From: S5-327 sp965200975
Lineage (GTDB): Bacteria; Chloroflexota; Dehalococcoidia; Lucifugimonadales; Australimonadaceae
NCBI GenBank assembly: GCA_965200975.1
Contig: OZ241740.1
Span: 2,317,320 to 2,381,319 of the forward strand
DNA: 64,000 nt
Reading direction: 5' to 3'
The notes under the pieces were generated by a model. It was not told the origin of the DNA, did no database searches, and saw only the letters and a list, made by a program, of their open reading frames with translations. Positions within the stretch are counted from its first letter, which is position 1; every line of letters begins with the position of its first letter. Position numbers and translations under genes: made by a program. Below, in pieces: positions 8,121 through 15,531 of the stretch.

Positions 8121-9023
8121 GTGAATCGCCTCCCCAAGGACAAGCAGGTACGCATTCTCCGGATGCTGGTTGAGGGAAGCTCAATGCGCTCCATCACCCG
8201 CATTGAACAATGCTCCATCAACACTGTTACGCGGCTGATGGAGTACGCAGGCGAAGCGTGCCTAGACTTTCACCGCGAGAACGTCCGCGAGGTTCACGCT
8301 CAGCGCGTCCAGTGCGACGAGATATGGGCGTACTTGTACGCCAAGCGAAAGAACGTGCCGCGAGCAACCGCAGCGCCCCGTGAGGCCGGAGACGTATGGA
8401 CATGGACGGCCATCGATGCCGACTCCAAGCTAATGATTTCCTGGGTTGTAAGCTCGGCAAGGGACGGCATATCGGCCATAGAGCTAATGGACGACCTCCG
8501 CGAGCGGACGACCGACCGCTTCCAGCTTACGACGGACGGCCTCGCGGCCTACCCTGAAGCCGTAGAGGGCGCATTCGGCGGCAACATCGACTATGCCCAG
8601 CTCATCAAACTCTATGCCGACACGCCGAAGGAAGAGGCTAGGCGCTACTCGCCTGTAGAATGCATCGGGGCTAAACGGGAGGTTGTAACCGGACAACCGG
8701 AGACCGCGTACATCAGCACGTCCTACGTGGAGCGGAGCAACCTGACGATGCGAATGAGCATGCGCCGGTTCACTAGGCTGACCAACGCCTTCTCAAAGAA
8801 GTTCGAGAACCACTGCTACGCCCAAGCTCTCTTCTTCACTTACTACAACTGGTGCCGTCCCCATCAGTCGGTGAGTAAGCCTTACCGGACGACCCCCGCA
8901 ATGGCAGCGGGGCTCACGGACAGAGTGTTCAGCGCCGAATGGCTGTCCGACCTGGTATCGGCCCGCTATCCTGCGCCCGGCCCGCGTGGAACCTACCGCC
9001 CGCGCCGCCCACAGGGTTCGTGA
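8121..9023 (+). CDS. IS1-family-like DDE transposase
   Basis: 300 residues from GTG 8121. An N-terminal helix-turn-helix (residues about 8-40, GSSMRSITRIEQCSINTVTR) precedes a DDE-type catalytic domain: first D in QCDEIWAYLYAKRKN, second in LTTDGLAAYPEAV, then YVERSNLTMRMSMRRFTRL, which parallels the E-R-x-N-L-x-x-R region of IS1 InsB. It ends within the right inverted repeat. It is single-frame, unlike InsA/InsB of classical IS1 that needs frameshifting, and is complete, so the element may still be mobile. No Shine-Dalgarno precedes it (see promoter 8083-8111). Confidence 0.9.
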   Translation: MNRLPKDKQVRILRMLVEGSSMRSITRIEQCSINTVTRLMEYAGEACLDFHRENVREVHAQRVQCDEIWAYLYAKRKNVPRATAAPREAGDVWTWTAIDADSKLMISWVVSSARDGISAIELMDDLRERTTDRFQLTTDGLAAYPEAVEGAFGGNIDYAQLIKLYADTPKEEARRYSPVECIGAKREVVTGQPETAYISTSYVERSNLTMRMSMRRFTRLTNAFSKKFENHCYAQALFFTYYNWCRPHQSVSKPYRTTPAMAAGLTDRVFSAEWLSDLVSARYPAPGPRGTYRPRRPQGS

Positions 9024-9043
9024 TTTCAAACGGAGACACTACC
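9022..9043 (-). repeat. Right terminal inverted repeat (IR-R)
   Basis: Reverse complement of the left end with two mismatches. The transposase stop codon (9021-9023) overlaps its inner edge. Confidence 0.93.
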
Positions 9044-9051
9044 CTGGCGCG
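9044..9051. repeat. Right target-site duplication of IS element (CTGGCGCG)
   Basis: Exact copy of 6487-6494, directly outside the right inverted repeat. Confidence 0.93.
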
Positions 9052-9132
9052 CGCTGAGTTGCACGCAGTCCGGCGCAGAGAGTCAGAGAGTCGGAGGGCG
9101 ATAGAGCCCCCAACCAAGGAGGAGGAGCCGCC

Positions 9133-9891
9133 ATGGCCAGACTGACAATTGCGGACTTGCAGCAGATGAAGAACGAGGGACGGAAGATCGCAGCCGGCGT
9201 CTGCTACGACGTGCAGATGGCGCGCATTCTCGAACGCGCGCAAGTCGACCTGCTGTCGGTCGGCGACAGCGTGAGCCGGACGTTCCTCGGTATGGAGAAC
9301 GAAGACGAGTTCACCATCGACGCAATGCTCCTGTTCGGCGCGGCAGTGACCCGTGTGGCCGAACGGGCCGTGGTGAACGTCGATATGCCGACGGCGACCT
9401 GCAACGCAGGGCCCAAGGCTGTCGAGTCCGCCGCGCGCCGCATCAAGGAAGAGACCGGTGCCGATATGACCAAGGTCGACATCCGTACGCAGGAGGAAGA
9501 GCTGTTCGACGATGTCCTCGCGGTCATCGAGGCCGGGCTGCCCGTGTACCCGCAGATCGGGTTCGACGTTCGGGAGCCGCGTCACGAAGGCGCCGAGGCC
9601 CACGAACACGTGCTGAAGTGGTGCAACGCCGTGCAGGACGCCGGCGCAGTGATGATCGACCTCACGAACGTGAGCCACGAGATCTACGCCGACGTCGCCA
9701 AGTCGATGCGCGTGCCGGTCATCGGCGGTCAGACCGGGCCCGAGGCGGACGGACGCATCTACGTGAGCTATGCGCTCGCCGGCTACCGGGCCGACACGAT
9801 CGACCGAACCGACGGCGGCGTCAGCGCGGCGAAGTACATCTACGACATCGCAAGCGAGGCTATCGGCAACGTCCACGCCGGGGCGTGGTAG
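9133..9891 (+). CDS. PanB-like (ketopantoate hydroxymethyltransferase / PEP mutase superfamily) protein
   Basis: 252 residues with a strong AAGGAGGAGGAG ribosome site. The start LTIADLQQMKNEGRKIAAG and VGDSVSRTFLGM match the PanB barrel layout (TIxDLxxMKxxGxKI, then VGDSLGxxxLG); further acidic metal or substrate positions are VNVDMP and MTKVDIR. PanB transfers hydroxymethyl from methylene-THF to ketoisovalerate in pantothenate synthesis, but there is no panC or panD nearby. The gene stands at the head of a ring-cleavage-like cluster, and the superfamily also has aldolase and lyase members. An aldolase step on a keto acid is a reasonable guess; pantothenate synthesis is the alternative. Confidence 0.75.
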   Translation: MARLTIADLQQMKNEGRKIAAGVCYDVQMARILERAQVDLLSVGDSVSRTFLGMENEDEFTIDAMLLFGAAVTRVAERAVVNVDMPTATCNAGPKAVESAARRIKEETGADMTKVDIRTQEEELFDDVLAVIEAGLPVYPQIGFDVREPRHEGAEAHEHVLKWCNAVQDAGAVMIDLTNVSHEIYADVAKSMRVPVIGGQTGPEADGRIYVSYALAGYRADTIDRTDGGVSAAKYIYDIASEAIGNVHAGAW

Positions 9892-10126
9892 GCGACGCCC
9901 TCCGCGCCCTGCCCTCTTGCGGCGCCGGAGCGGGAGCGGGCGAGCAGGCCAACGCGCACGGCGCCGTTCGCCCGTCGGTCGGAGTGCTATGATGCACGCG
10001 CCGGGCGCGTCCGTTCGCCGGACGCCGCGCGGCAGTGAATTCCACTTTGCGGCGATGCAGGCCTGAACGCCGGACGCGACATCGCGGCCTGGGGCGCCGA
10101 GTCTGTAGCAGGAGAGAACGGGACGT

Positions 10127-11146
10127 ATGATCATCGACGCCCACGGGCACTACACCACAGCCCCCGCAGGGGTGCAGATATTCCGGGCAACGCAAATCAC
10201 GTTCATGGGGACGCCGGTTAAGCACCCCGTGAACGTCACCGACGACCAGATCCGGGCGTCGTTGGAGAACGGACAGCTGAGGCTGCAGAACGAGCGCGGC
10301 ACCGACGTCGCTCTCTTTTCGCCTCGCGCGTCGTGGATGGGCCATCACTTCGGCGGCGAGCTCATCAGCCGCTACTGGACGGAGATCAACAACGACATCA
10401 TTCGCCGGGTGTGCGACCTCTACCCCGACCGCTTCATCCCGGCCGCATCCCTGCCTCAGGCGCCCGGAGTCCCGCCCGAACGCGGCGTAGTCCAGGAGCT
10501 CGAACGCGTCGTGAACGAGATGGGGTTCGTCGGCTGCAACCTCAACCCCGACCCCTCCGGCGGATGGTGGACCGACCCGCCCCTGGGCGACCGCTACTGG
10601 TACCCGCTGTACGAGAAGATGTGCGAGCTCGACGTCCCGGCGATGATCCACGGCTCGGCGACCTGCAACCCGGCCTTCACCACCACCGGGTCGCACTATA
10701 TGAACGTCGACAACACCGGGTTCGTGCAGCTGCTCGAATCGAACGTCTACCGCGACTTTCCCACTATCAAGTTCATCATGCCTCACGGCGGCGCGGCTAT
10801 CCCTTACCAGTACGCGCGGTTCAAGGGGCTTAGCATCATGGCGAACCGCGAGCCGTTCGACGAGTTTCTCTCGCGCATGTTCTTCGACACCGCCATCTAC
10901 AGCCAGGCGGCGGTCGAGCTGCTCATCAAGACCGTGGGCGTCGACAACGTACTGTTCGCCTCCGAGATGATCGGCGGCGTTCAGGCCGTCGATCCCGATT
11001 CCGGGCGCCAGTACGACGACACCAAACCCTACATCGACGGCATCGACTGGCTGTCGGACGACGACCGGAAGAAGCTGTTCGAGGAGAACGTGCAGCGGGC
11101 GTATCCGCGCATCAGGCCGTACCTGGACAAAATCGCGCAAGGCTAG
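10127..11146 (+). CDS. LigJ-like amidohydrolase (4-oxalomesaconate hydratase type)
   Basis: 339 residues. The metal-binding start IIDAHGHY, followed by the phrases FSPRAS, VNEMGFVGCNLNPDPSGG, RYWYPLYEKMCELDVPAMIH, FIMPHGGAAIPYQ and FASEMIGGV, parallels LigJ of the protocatechuate 4,5-cleavage pathway, where it hydrates 4-oxalomesaconate. Amidohydrolase-fold relatives include ACMSD decarboxylases, so hydration versus decarboxylation cannot be settled by eye. Length is right for LigJ. It lies between a PanB-like gene and an alcohol dehydrogenase, and a LigB-type dioxygenase follows, which supports a ring-cleavage role. Confidence 0.82.
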   Translation: MIIDAHGHYTTAPAGVQIFRATQITFMGTPVKHPVNVTDDQIRASLENGQLRLQNERGTDVALFSPRASWMGHHFGGELISRYWTEINNDIIRRVCDLYPDRFIPAASLPQAPGVPPERGVVQELERVVNEMGFVGCNLNPDPSGGWWTDPPLGDRYWYPLYEKMCELDVPAMIHGSATCNPAFTTTGSHYMNVDNTGFVQLLESNVYRDFPTIKFIMPHGGAAIPYQYARFKGLSIMANREPFDEFLSRMFFDTAIYSQAAVELLIKTVGVDNVLFASEMIGGVQAVDPDSGRQYDDTKPYIDGIDWLSDDDRKKLFEENVQRAYPRIRPYLDKIAQG

Positions 11147-11194
11147 AAGAGCTACGGAGAGCGAGGCCGGCGGCCTCCCCAGGGAGGAAGAGCC

Positions 11195-12289
11195 ATGGAC
11201 ACGACGCTTGCGGCAGTGAAGGTTGAGCCCCGCAGGGCGGAGGTGCAGGAGATCGACCTCCCCGACGTCGACCACAACAGCGCAGTGATGCGCGTGGACG
11301 CGGCGGGCATGTGCGGCGCCTACGGCTACTTCACGCGCGATAGCCGGGGCGGGCGTCCCCAGCCGGGCATGAACGCGCACGAAAACGCCGGCGTCATCGT
11401 CAAGGCAGGGCGCGGCTTCCTCGAGCGTCACGGCGTGGAGGAGGGCGAGCTCGTCGCTCTCGAAGAGTATCTGCCCTGCGGTCACTGCGAATGGTGCCGC
11501 ATTGGCGAGTTTCGGCACTGCTGGCTGACGGACACGCACAACAATCCGGCCCCCAGCCGGCTCGCGGGCGGCTTCCGGCAGTACCTCTACCTCCCGGCCA
11601 ACGTCGTGCTCCACAAAATTCCGCAGACGCTGACGGCGGACGAGGCGGCGCTGGCGCTGCCCGTAGGCAACGGCGTGCAGTGGGCCTGCAAGGAGGGAGA
11701 GGCGGCGCCCGGCAAGACTATCGTCGTGCAGGGCCCCGGCTCCAAGGGTCTCGGCTCGGCGCTCGCCGCCAAGAAGTTCGGCGCCACGGTCATCGTCACC
11801 GGGCTGTCGAGAGACGGGGCCCGGCTCGAGGCGGCCAAACGCCTCGGCGCCGACTATGCCGTCGATGTGCAAGCCAACGATTTCACGACTGCGATTATGG
11901 ACATAACGAACGGGCGAGGCGCCGACGCCGTAGTCGACTGCACGACCGGCCACTATCCGGTCATCTTCAACCAGGCCATCGACGTGCTGGTGCGGCGCGG
12001 GGGCATCGTCGTTACGCAAGCGTACGAGCTCGAGGGCTTCTCGCTCGAAAAGCTGACCGGCAAGTACGGGACTCTCCGCGCGTGCCGGGGCCACAGCTAC
12101 GCAAGCGTCGCCCTCGGCCTCGAGTGGATAGCGTCCGGCGAATTCCCCCTGCGTGAACTGATTACCCACCGCTACCCGCTCGACCTGACCGGCGAGGCAT
12201 GCCTCGCCTCCGGCGGGGAGGGCGACGGCGCCGACGCCGTGTGGGTGATGGTCAATCCATCGAGCGAGGGCGCGGAAAGGCGAAACTAG
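11195..12289 (+). CDS. Zinc-dependent medium-chain alcohol dehydrogenase
   Basis: 364 residues, ATG after an AGGGAGGAAG site. Catalytic zinc region: MCGAYGYF and NAHENAG (Cys and His-Glu). Structural zinc lobe: C-x2-C-x2-C-x7-C in YLPCGHCEWCRIGEFRHC. The nucleotide-binding glycines are in VQGPGSKGLGSAL, and the acidic dinucleotide-specificity residue typical of NAD enzymes is not clear (TGLSRDGARLEAA). It would oxidise an alcohol or aldehyde intermediate. The gene ends one base before a duplicated copy of the next gene's start. Its last nine codons are repeated in that duplication. Confidence 0.88.
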   Translation: MDTTLAAVKVEPRRAEVQEIDLPDVDHNSAVMRVDAAGMCGAYGYFTRDSRGGRPQPGMNAHENAGVIVKAGRGFLERHGVEEGELVALEEYLPCGHCEWCRIGEFRHCWLTDTHNNPAPSRLAGGFRQYLYLPANVVLHKIPQTLTADEAALALPVGNGVQWACKEGEAAPGKTIVVQGPGSKGLGSALAAKKFGATVIVTGLSRDGARLEAAKRLGADYAVDVQANDFTTAIMDITNGRGADAVVDCTTGHYPVIFNQAIDVLVRRGGIVVTQAYELEGFSLEKLTGKYGTLRACRGHSYASVALGLEWIASGEFPLRELITHRYPLDLTGEACLASGGEGDGADAVWVMVNPSSEGAERRN

Positions 12290-12487
12290 CATGGCCGCCG
12301 TCGCGGGAAGCTTCTTTCACTCGCACGGAGGCGCCTCCCTGCCGCCTGAGCAGCGGGTCGGACGCCGCAACCGGAGCGGGGGCGCGGAAAGGCGGGACTA
12401 GCATGGCCACCATCGTAGGAAGCTTCTTTCACTCGCACGGAGGCACTACCTCCCTGCCGCCCGAGCAGTGGGTCGAACGCCGCAACG
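12262..12487 (+). repeat. Tandem duplication (period 112 bp) over dehydrogenase end and dioxygenase start
   Basis: The segment 12262-12372 recurs at 12374-12487 with a few substitutions and one 3-base indel. Both copies hold the last codons of the dehydrogenase, a TAG stop, an ATG and the first about 27 codons of the LigB-type dioxygenase (GSFFHSHGG shared). Confidence 0.9.
12291..12401 (+). CDS. 36-residue duplication mini-ORF (LigB-type N-terminus joined to dehydrogenase C-terminus)
   Basis: ATG 12291 to TAG 12399-12401. It reads AAVAGSFFHSHGG... like the start of the downstream dioxygenase, then ends GGAERRD like the dehydrogenase end (EGAERRN). It has its own copy of the GGAAAGG ribosome site. 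It is a by-product of the tandem duplication and probably has no enzymatic role, but it could be translated and couple ribosomes to the true dioxygenase start at 12403, two bases after its stop. Confidence 0.6.
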   Translation: MAAVAGSFFHSHGGASLPPEQRVGRRNRSGGAERRD

Positions 12488-13386
12488 CCCGCCCTATACG
12501 TGAGGACGTGCCGAACGAGTCCCTCGAGGTCAACGTCGAGAAGGCGCATCGCACCCACGAGGGCTTCCGCGTCCTCCGCGAGAAGATCGCCGAACTGCGC
12601 GCCGACGCCCTCGTCGTGTTCAGCGACGACCAGCTCGAGTGCTTCGACTTCAACAACTACCCCGCGTTCGCAGTGTACGTGGGCGAACAGTTCCGCAAGT
12701 CCCCCCGTCCCCCGTTCGGCCCTCAGATAGGACGCCACGCAGAGCCGGGACAGGCTCTGCCCGGCTACCCGGAGCTGGCCGTCAGCATCCTCGGCGGCGT
12801 GATGGCCCGCGGGTTCGATCCCGCGTTCTGCATGGATATGCCCAAGCCTGACCGCGGGCTCGCCGGCGGCGTCATCCGCTCCGTCGAAGAGATGACCGAC
12901 CTCGCGATGCCGGTCGTGCCGATAATGATGAACCTCTACTTCGCGCCGCAGGTCACCGGCATGCGGAGCTACCAGTTCGGCAAGGCTGTGCGCGAGGCGA
13001 TAGAGGAGTTCCCGCACGACATCCGGGTCGCCGTCGTGGCCTCCGGCGGCTTGTGGCATACGCCCGGAATGCCCGGCGCGTGGCTGAACACCGAGTTCGA
13101 CCGCGAGACGCTCGCCCGGCTGGAGGCCGGCGACGCGCGGGGCATGGCCGAGCACTTCGACAGCTACGTCATCCCGGAGGACGACGCCAGCCAAGACACA
13201 TCCCGCCGTGCCCGCGTCATCACCGGAATGCCGTCGCCGGGCGGCCCCGCCCTCGGCACGCGCGAGACCTGCGCGTGGATCGCCGCCGCCGCCGTAACGG
13301 AAGGCCGCCCCGCCACCATCGTCGACTACATCGAGGTGTACGCCTCGCCGGTGGGCAACGCGTTCGCGTACTGCGAAGCGGGGTGA
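12403..13386 (+). CDS. LigB-type (class III) extradiol ring-cleavage dioxygenase
   Basis: 327 residues from ATG 12403 (second duplicated start, next to GGAAAGG). The start IVGSFFHSHGG, the core ALVVFSDDQLECFDFNNYPAF and the region VASGGLWHTPG match the LigB/protocatechuate 4,5-dioxygenase beta-subunit layout. LigB-type enzymes use Fe(II) held by two His and a Glu. By eye, H10 or H12 and the His of SGGLWHTPG are present, but the usual second His (N-D-H in LigB) lines up with Q77 in SDDQ. Either a divergent metal site or a non-dioxygenase member is possible. No LigA-type alpha subunit is adjacent. Confidence 0.8.
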   Translation: MATIVGSFFHSHGGTTSLPPEQWVERRNARPIREDVPNESLEVNVEKAHRTHEGFRVLREKIAELRADALVVFSDDQLECFDFNNYPAFAVYVGEQFRKSPRPPFGPQIGRHAEPGQALPGYPELAVSILGGVMARGFDPAFCMDMPKPDRGLAGGVIRSVEEMTDLAMPVVPIMMNLYFAPQVTGMRSYQFGKAVREAIEEFPHDIRVAVVASGGLWHTPGMPGAWLNTEFDRETLARLEAGDARGMAEHFDSYVIPEDDASQDTSRRARVITGMPSPGGPALGTRETCAWIAAAAVTEGRPATIVDYIEVYASPVGNAFAYCEAG

Positions 13387-13392
13387 GCCCGC

Positions 13393-14643
13393 TTACTCAG
13401 GGAACATCGCGATAATTTCGTCGATGGCCGGGTTGTAGCGCTGGTGACCGAAGTGGATCATGCGCGCCTGGTTGCGGTCGGGGGTGTAGTAGACCTTCTC
13501 TTGCGTCATCTCGATGCACTCGTTGGCCGCGGGGTCGCGGAAGACGTTCATCGGGTCGCCGCCGTCCGCGACGATGGCCATGGCCTCGTTCAGCATCCGG
13601 CGCAGTTGGATGACGCCGACATCCGATTCGCCGAGCCGCTCGCGCATACGGTCGGCCACGGGCGTCTGCGTCACCCAGGCCATGAAGTCCTGAACGAGCG
13701 GGACTTCGAGGTTCAGCTCGCCGTCCGCGTCGTAGAGGGGAATCTCGTAATACGGCACCACCTGTTGCGGCGGAACGTCGACCTCCGGCGGGAACTGATA
13801 GCGCGTGTAGACGACGTGGAGCGTGTTGAAGTCGTCGATAGGCACGCGGATCTGGAATTCCGTGCTGGTCGTCCCGGTGGTTGAGCGGAGGATGTTCGGG
13901 AACACCCACGGGTGCCCCACCTTCCAGATGTCGTCCTCCTCGCTCGTTCCCTCGACGATGCGCTGTTTGAAGACGCCGTTGGCGAACTCCCGGAAGCCGA
14001 TGCGCTGGTGGGGACGGGCCATGGCGCGCCGCCACGGCGGGACCTCCTCGCCGGTCCTTTCTGCGAGATAGAGGCCGTAGACGCCGTGCAGCCACTCGGC
14101 GTGGACGGGGTCGGCGGAGTTCTCCTGGCACTGCAGCCAGTTGCACGGCAGAACGGTGAAGCCGATGTCGCGCCAGGCGTGGTCGGTTACGAACAAGTCC
14201 CACCGCGGCACGAGCGGCGCCGGCTGAGGGCCGAGGTACGCGAACAGCAGGCCGCCCAGCTCCTGCACGGGGTAGGCGTCCACGCGCACCTTCTCTTTGA
14301 AGCGTCCGTCAGGGTGGACGGTCTCCTCGAAAGGCTGCTCGACGCACTCCCCCGTCTCGTTCATCATCCAGCCGTGGTACATACAGCGGAGTCCGCCCTC
14401 CTCGGGGATGCCGTAGGAGAGGTCGACACGCCGGTGGGGGCAGAAGCGGTCGATGAGCCCAAGAGTCCCGGACTTGTCCTTGTAGAGGACGAGGTCTTCG
14501 CCGAGGAGCCTGACCGGCTTTGTGGGACGCTCGTCGAGTTCGGCGGCTGCGGCGACAGTATGCCAGTAGCGGCGCATCAGCTCGCCCATTGGCGTGCCCT
14601 TGCCGACCTGCGTGAGCCGTTCGTTCTCCTGTTGCGTAAGCAT
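13393..14643 (-). CDS. Second Rieske non-heme iron oxygenase, phthalate-dioxygenase type
   Basis: 416 residues from ATG 14643, preceded by GGGGAGGAGG; an extra 14 upstream codons are not needed. The Rieske cluster is C68-x-H70 and C87-x-x-H90 (FCPHRR, CMYHGW). The mononuclear iron site is D178, H181, H186 (NSADPVHAEWLH). The opening LTQQENERLTQVGKGTPMG is the standard start of aromatic ring-hydroxylating oxygenases of this clade. It converges on the dioxygenase gene with only 6 bases between stops and diverges from the isochorismatase-type gene. It may activate the ring that the LigB-type enzyme later opens; this pathway order is inference. Confidence 0.9.
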   Translation of the reverse strand: MLTQQENERLTQVGKGTPMGELMRRYWHTVAAAAELDERPTKPVRLLGEDLVLYKDKSGTLGLIDRFCPHRRVDLSYGIPEEGGLRCMYHGWMMNETGECVEQPFEETVHPDGRFKEKVRVDAYPVQELGGLLFAYLGPQPAPLVPRWDLFVTDHAWRDIGFTVLPCNWLQCQENSADPVHAEWLHGVYGLYLAERTGEEVPPWRRAMARPHQRIGFREFANGVFKQRIVEGTSEEDDIWKVGHPWVFPNILRSTTGTTSTEFQIRVPIDDFNTLHVVYTRYQFPPEVDVPPQQVVPYYEIPLYDADGELNLEVPLVQDFMAWVTQTPVADRMRERLGESDVGVIQLRRMLNEAMAIVADGGDPMNVFRDPAANECIEMTQEKVYYTPDRNQARMIHFGHQRYNPAIDEIIAMFPE

Positions 14644-14749
14644 GGCTCTCCGCCTCCTCCCCTGATACGTGGGAGCGTAGCACACGCGGGCAGCGGCGCT
14701 GCAATCGCGCTAGAATCGCGGACAACACGCAACACGGGAGGCGCATGCT

Positions 14750-15448
14750 ATGGGCGCGTACGGATTCGAAGACCACTGCTGGCGGGATGTCGTAAGCGCG
14801 GAGGATCTGGAGTTGTACAAGCACTACGAGCGCGAACTGTTCATTGGCCGGCGGCCTGCGCTGCTCGCGATCGACCTGTACAACTCGGCGTACCAGGGCG
14901 GGCCGCGTCCGGTGCACGAGGTCGCCAAGGAGTTTCCGAGCGCCTGCGGCGAGTATGCCTGGAACGCCATCGAGCCGACGAAACAGCTGTTCGCGATGGC
15001 CCGCGCGCGCGGATTCCCGGTCTACTACACAACGGGCGAGTCCCGTCCGGAGGCGCGCCCGAACAAGACCAAGGCGACGAACCGCCGCTCCGACATGCGC
15101 GGCGACGACCCGCTGGCCATCTACGAGGCGTTCCGTCCCGAGACGGAAGACACCATCATCTACAAGCAGCGCGCGAGCGGTTTCTACGGCACGCCGCTAG
15201 TCGCCCACCTCACGCAGGCGGGAGTCGATTCGCTCATTGTGTGCGGCGAGAGCACCAGCGGATGCGTCCGCGCCTCGGTGGTCGACGCCTACTCCAACGG
15301 GTTCCACGTCGTGATAGCCGAGGAGTGCGTTTACGACCGCGCGCTGCTGTCGCACAAGGTGAACCTGTTCGATCTGCATCACAAGTACGCGGACGTGATG
15401 CAGCTCGAGGAGATCGCCGAGCGCCTCGAAGCCTTCCCGGAGGCGTAG
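14750..15448 (+). CDS. Isochorismatase-family cysteine hydrolase (N-carbamoylsarcosine amidase-like)
   Basis: 232 residues with a GGGAGG site and a TAGAAT box upstream (about 14712). The catalytic Asp is in LLAIDLYNSAY, Lys in IIYKQRASGFYGT, and Cys172 in VCGESTSGCVRAS, the cis-peptide and nucleophile region of the family. The N-terminal extension of about 35 residues and the GF-Y-GT phrase fit the amidase branch (N-carbamoylsarcosine amidase, maleamate or ureidoacrylate hydrolases) rather than phenazine isochorismatase. It would release ammonia or carbamate from an amide. It is divergent from the Rieske gene, so they share a 106-base control region. Confidence 0.85.
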   Translation: MGAYGFEDHCWRDVVSAEDLELYKHYERELFIGRRPALLAIDLYNSAYQGGPRPVHEVAKEFPSACGEYAWNAIEPTKQLFAMARARGFPVYYTTGESRPEARPNKTKATNRRSDMRGDDPLAIYEAFRPETEDTIIYKQRASGFYGTPLVAHLTQAGVDSLIVCGESTSGCVRASVVDAYSNGFHVVIAEECVYDRALLSHKVNLFDLHHKYADVMQLEEIAERLEAFPEA

Positions 15449-15509
15449 GCCTCGGCGCAGGGCGACTGTTTGCGGAGCAGGAGCGGCGGCTGCCGAACAG
15501 ATCTTCCGT

Positions 15510-15531
15510 GGCGCCGGAACTATTCGGCGCC
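15510..15531. terminator. Hairpin between convergent genes
   Basis: GGCGCCG pairs with CGGCGCC around gaactatt, spanning the stop of the minus-strand Anbu gene. No U-run follows on either strand, so an intrinsic terminator is only possible. Confidence 0.35.

Larger units (their letters stand above)
6495..9043 (+). mobile_element. IS1-family-like element (2,549 bp) with passenger genes
   Basis: Both ends are visible. The left end 6495-6516 begins GGTAGTGTCTC and ends TTTGAAATC; the right end 9022-9043 is its reverse complement, with 2 mismatches in 22. Identical CTGGCGCG copies flank the element. It contains, in order, an 81-residue basic protein gene, a methyltransferase/endonuclease gene split by a frameshift and apparent deletion, and the transposase whose stop codon lies in the right inverted repeat. 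GGTAGTG resembles the GGTRATG ends known for IS1. The inside is visibly more AT-rich than the flanks, suggesting transfer. Removing it rejoins the 3' flank of the Rieske gene to the leader of the PanB-like gene, so no gene was broken. Confidence 0.92.

Noticed and set aside
9860..12292. 810-codon minus-strand open frame
   Set aside because: Antisense to the LigJ-like and dehydrogenase genes, which carry clear motifs.
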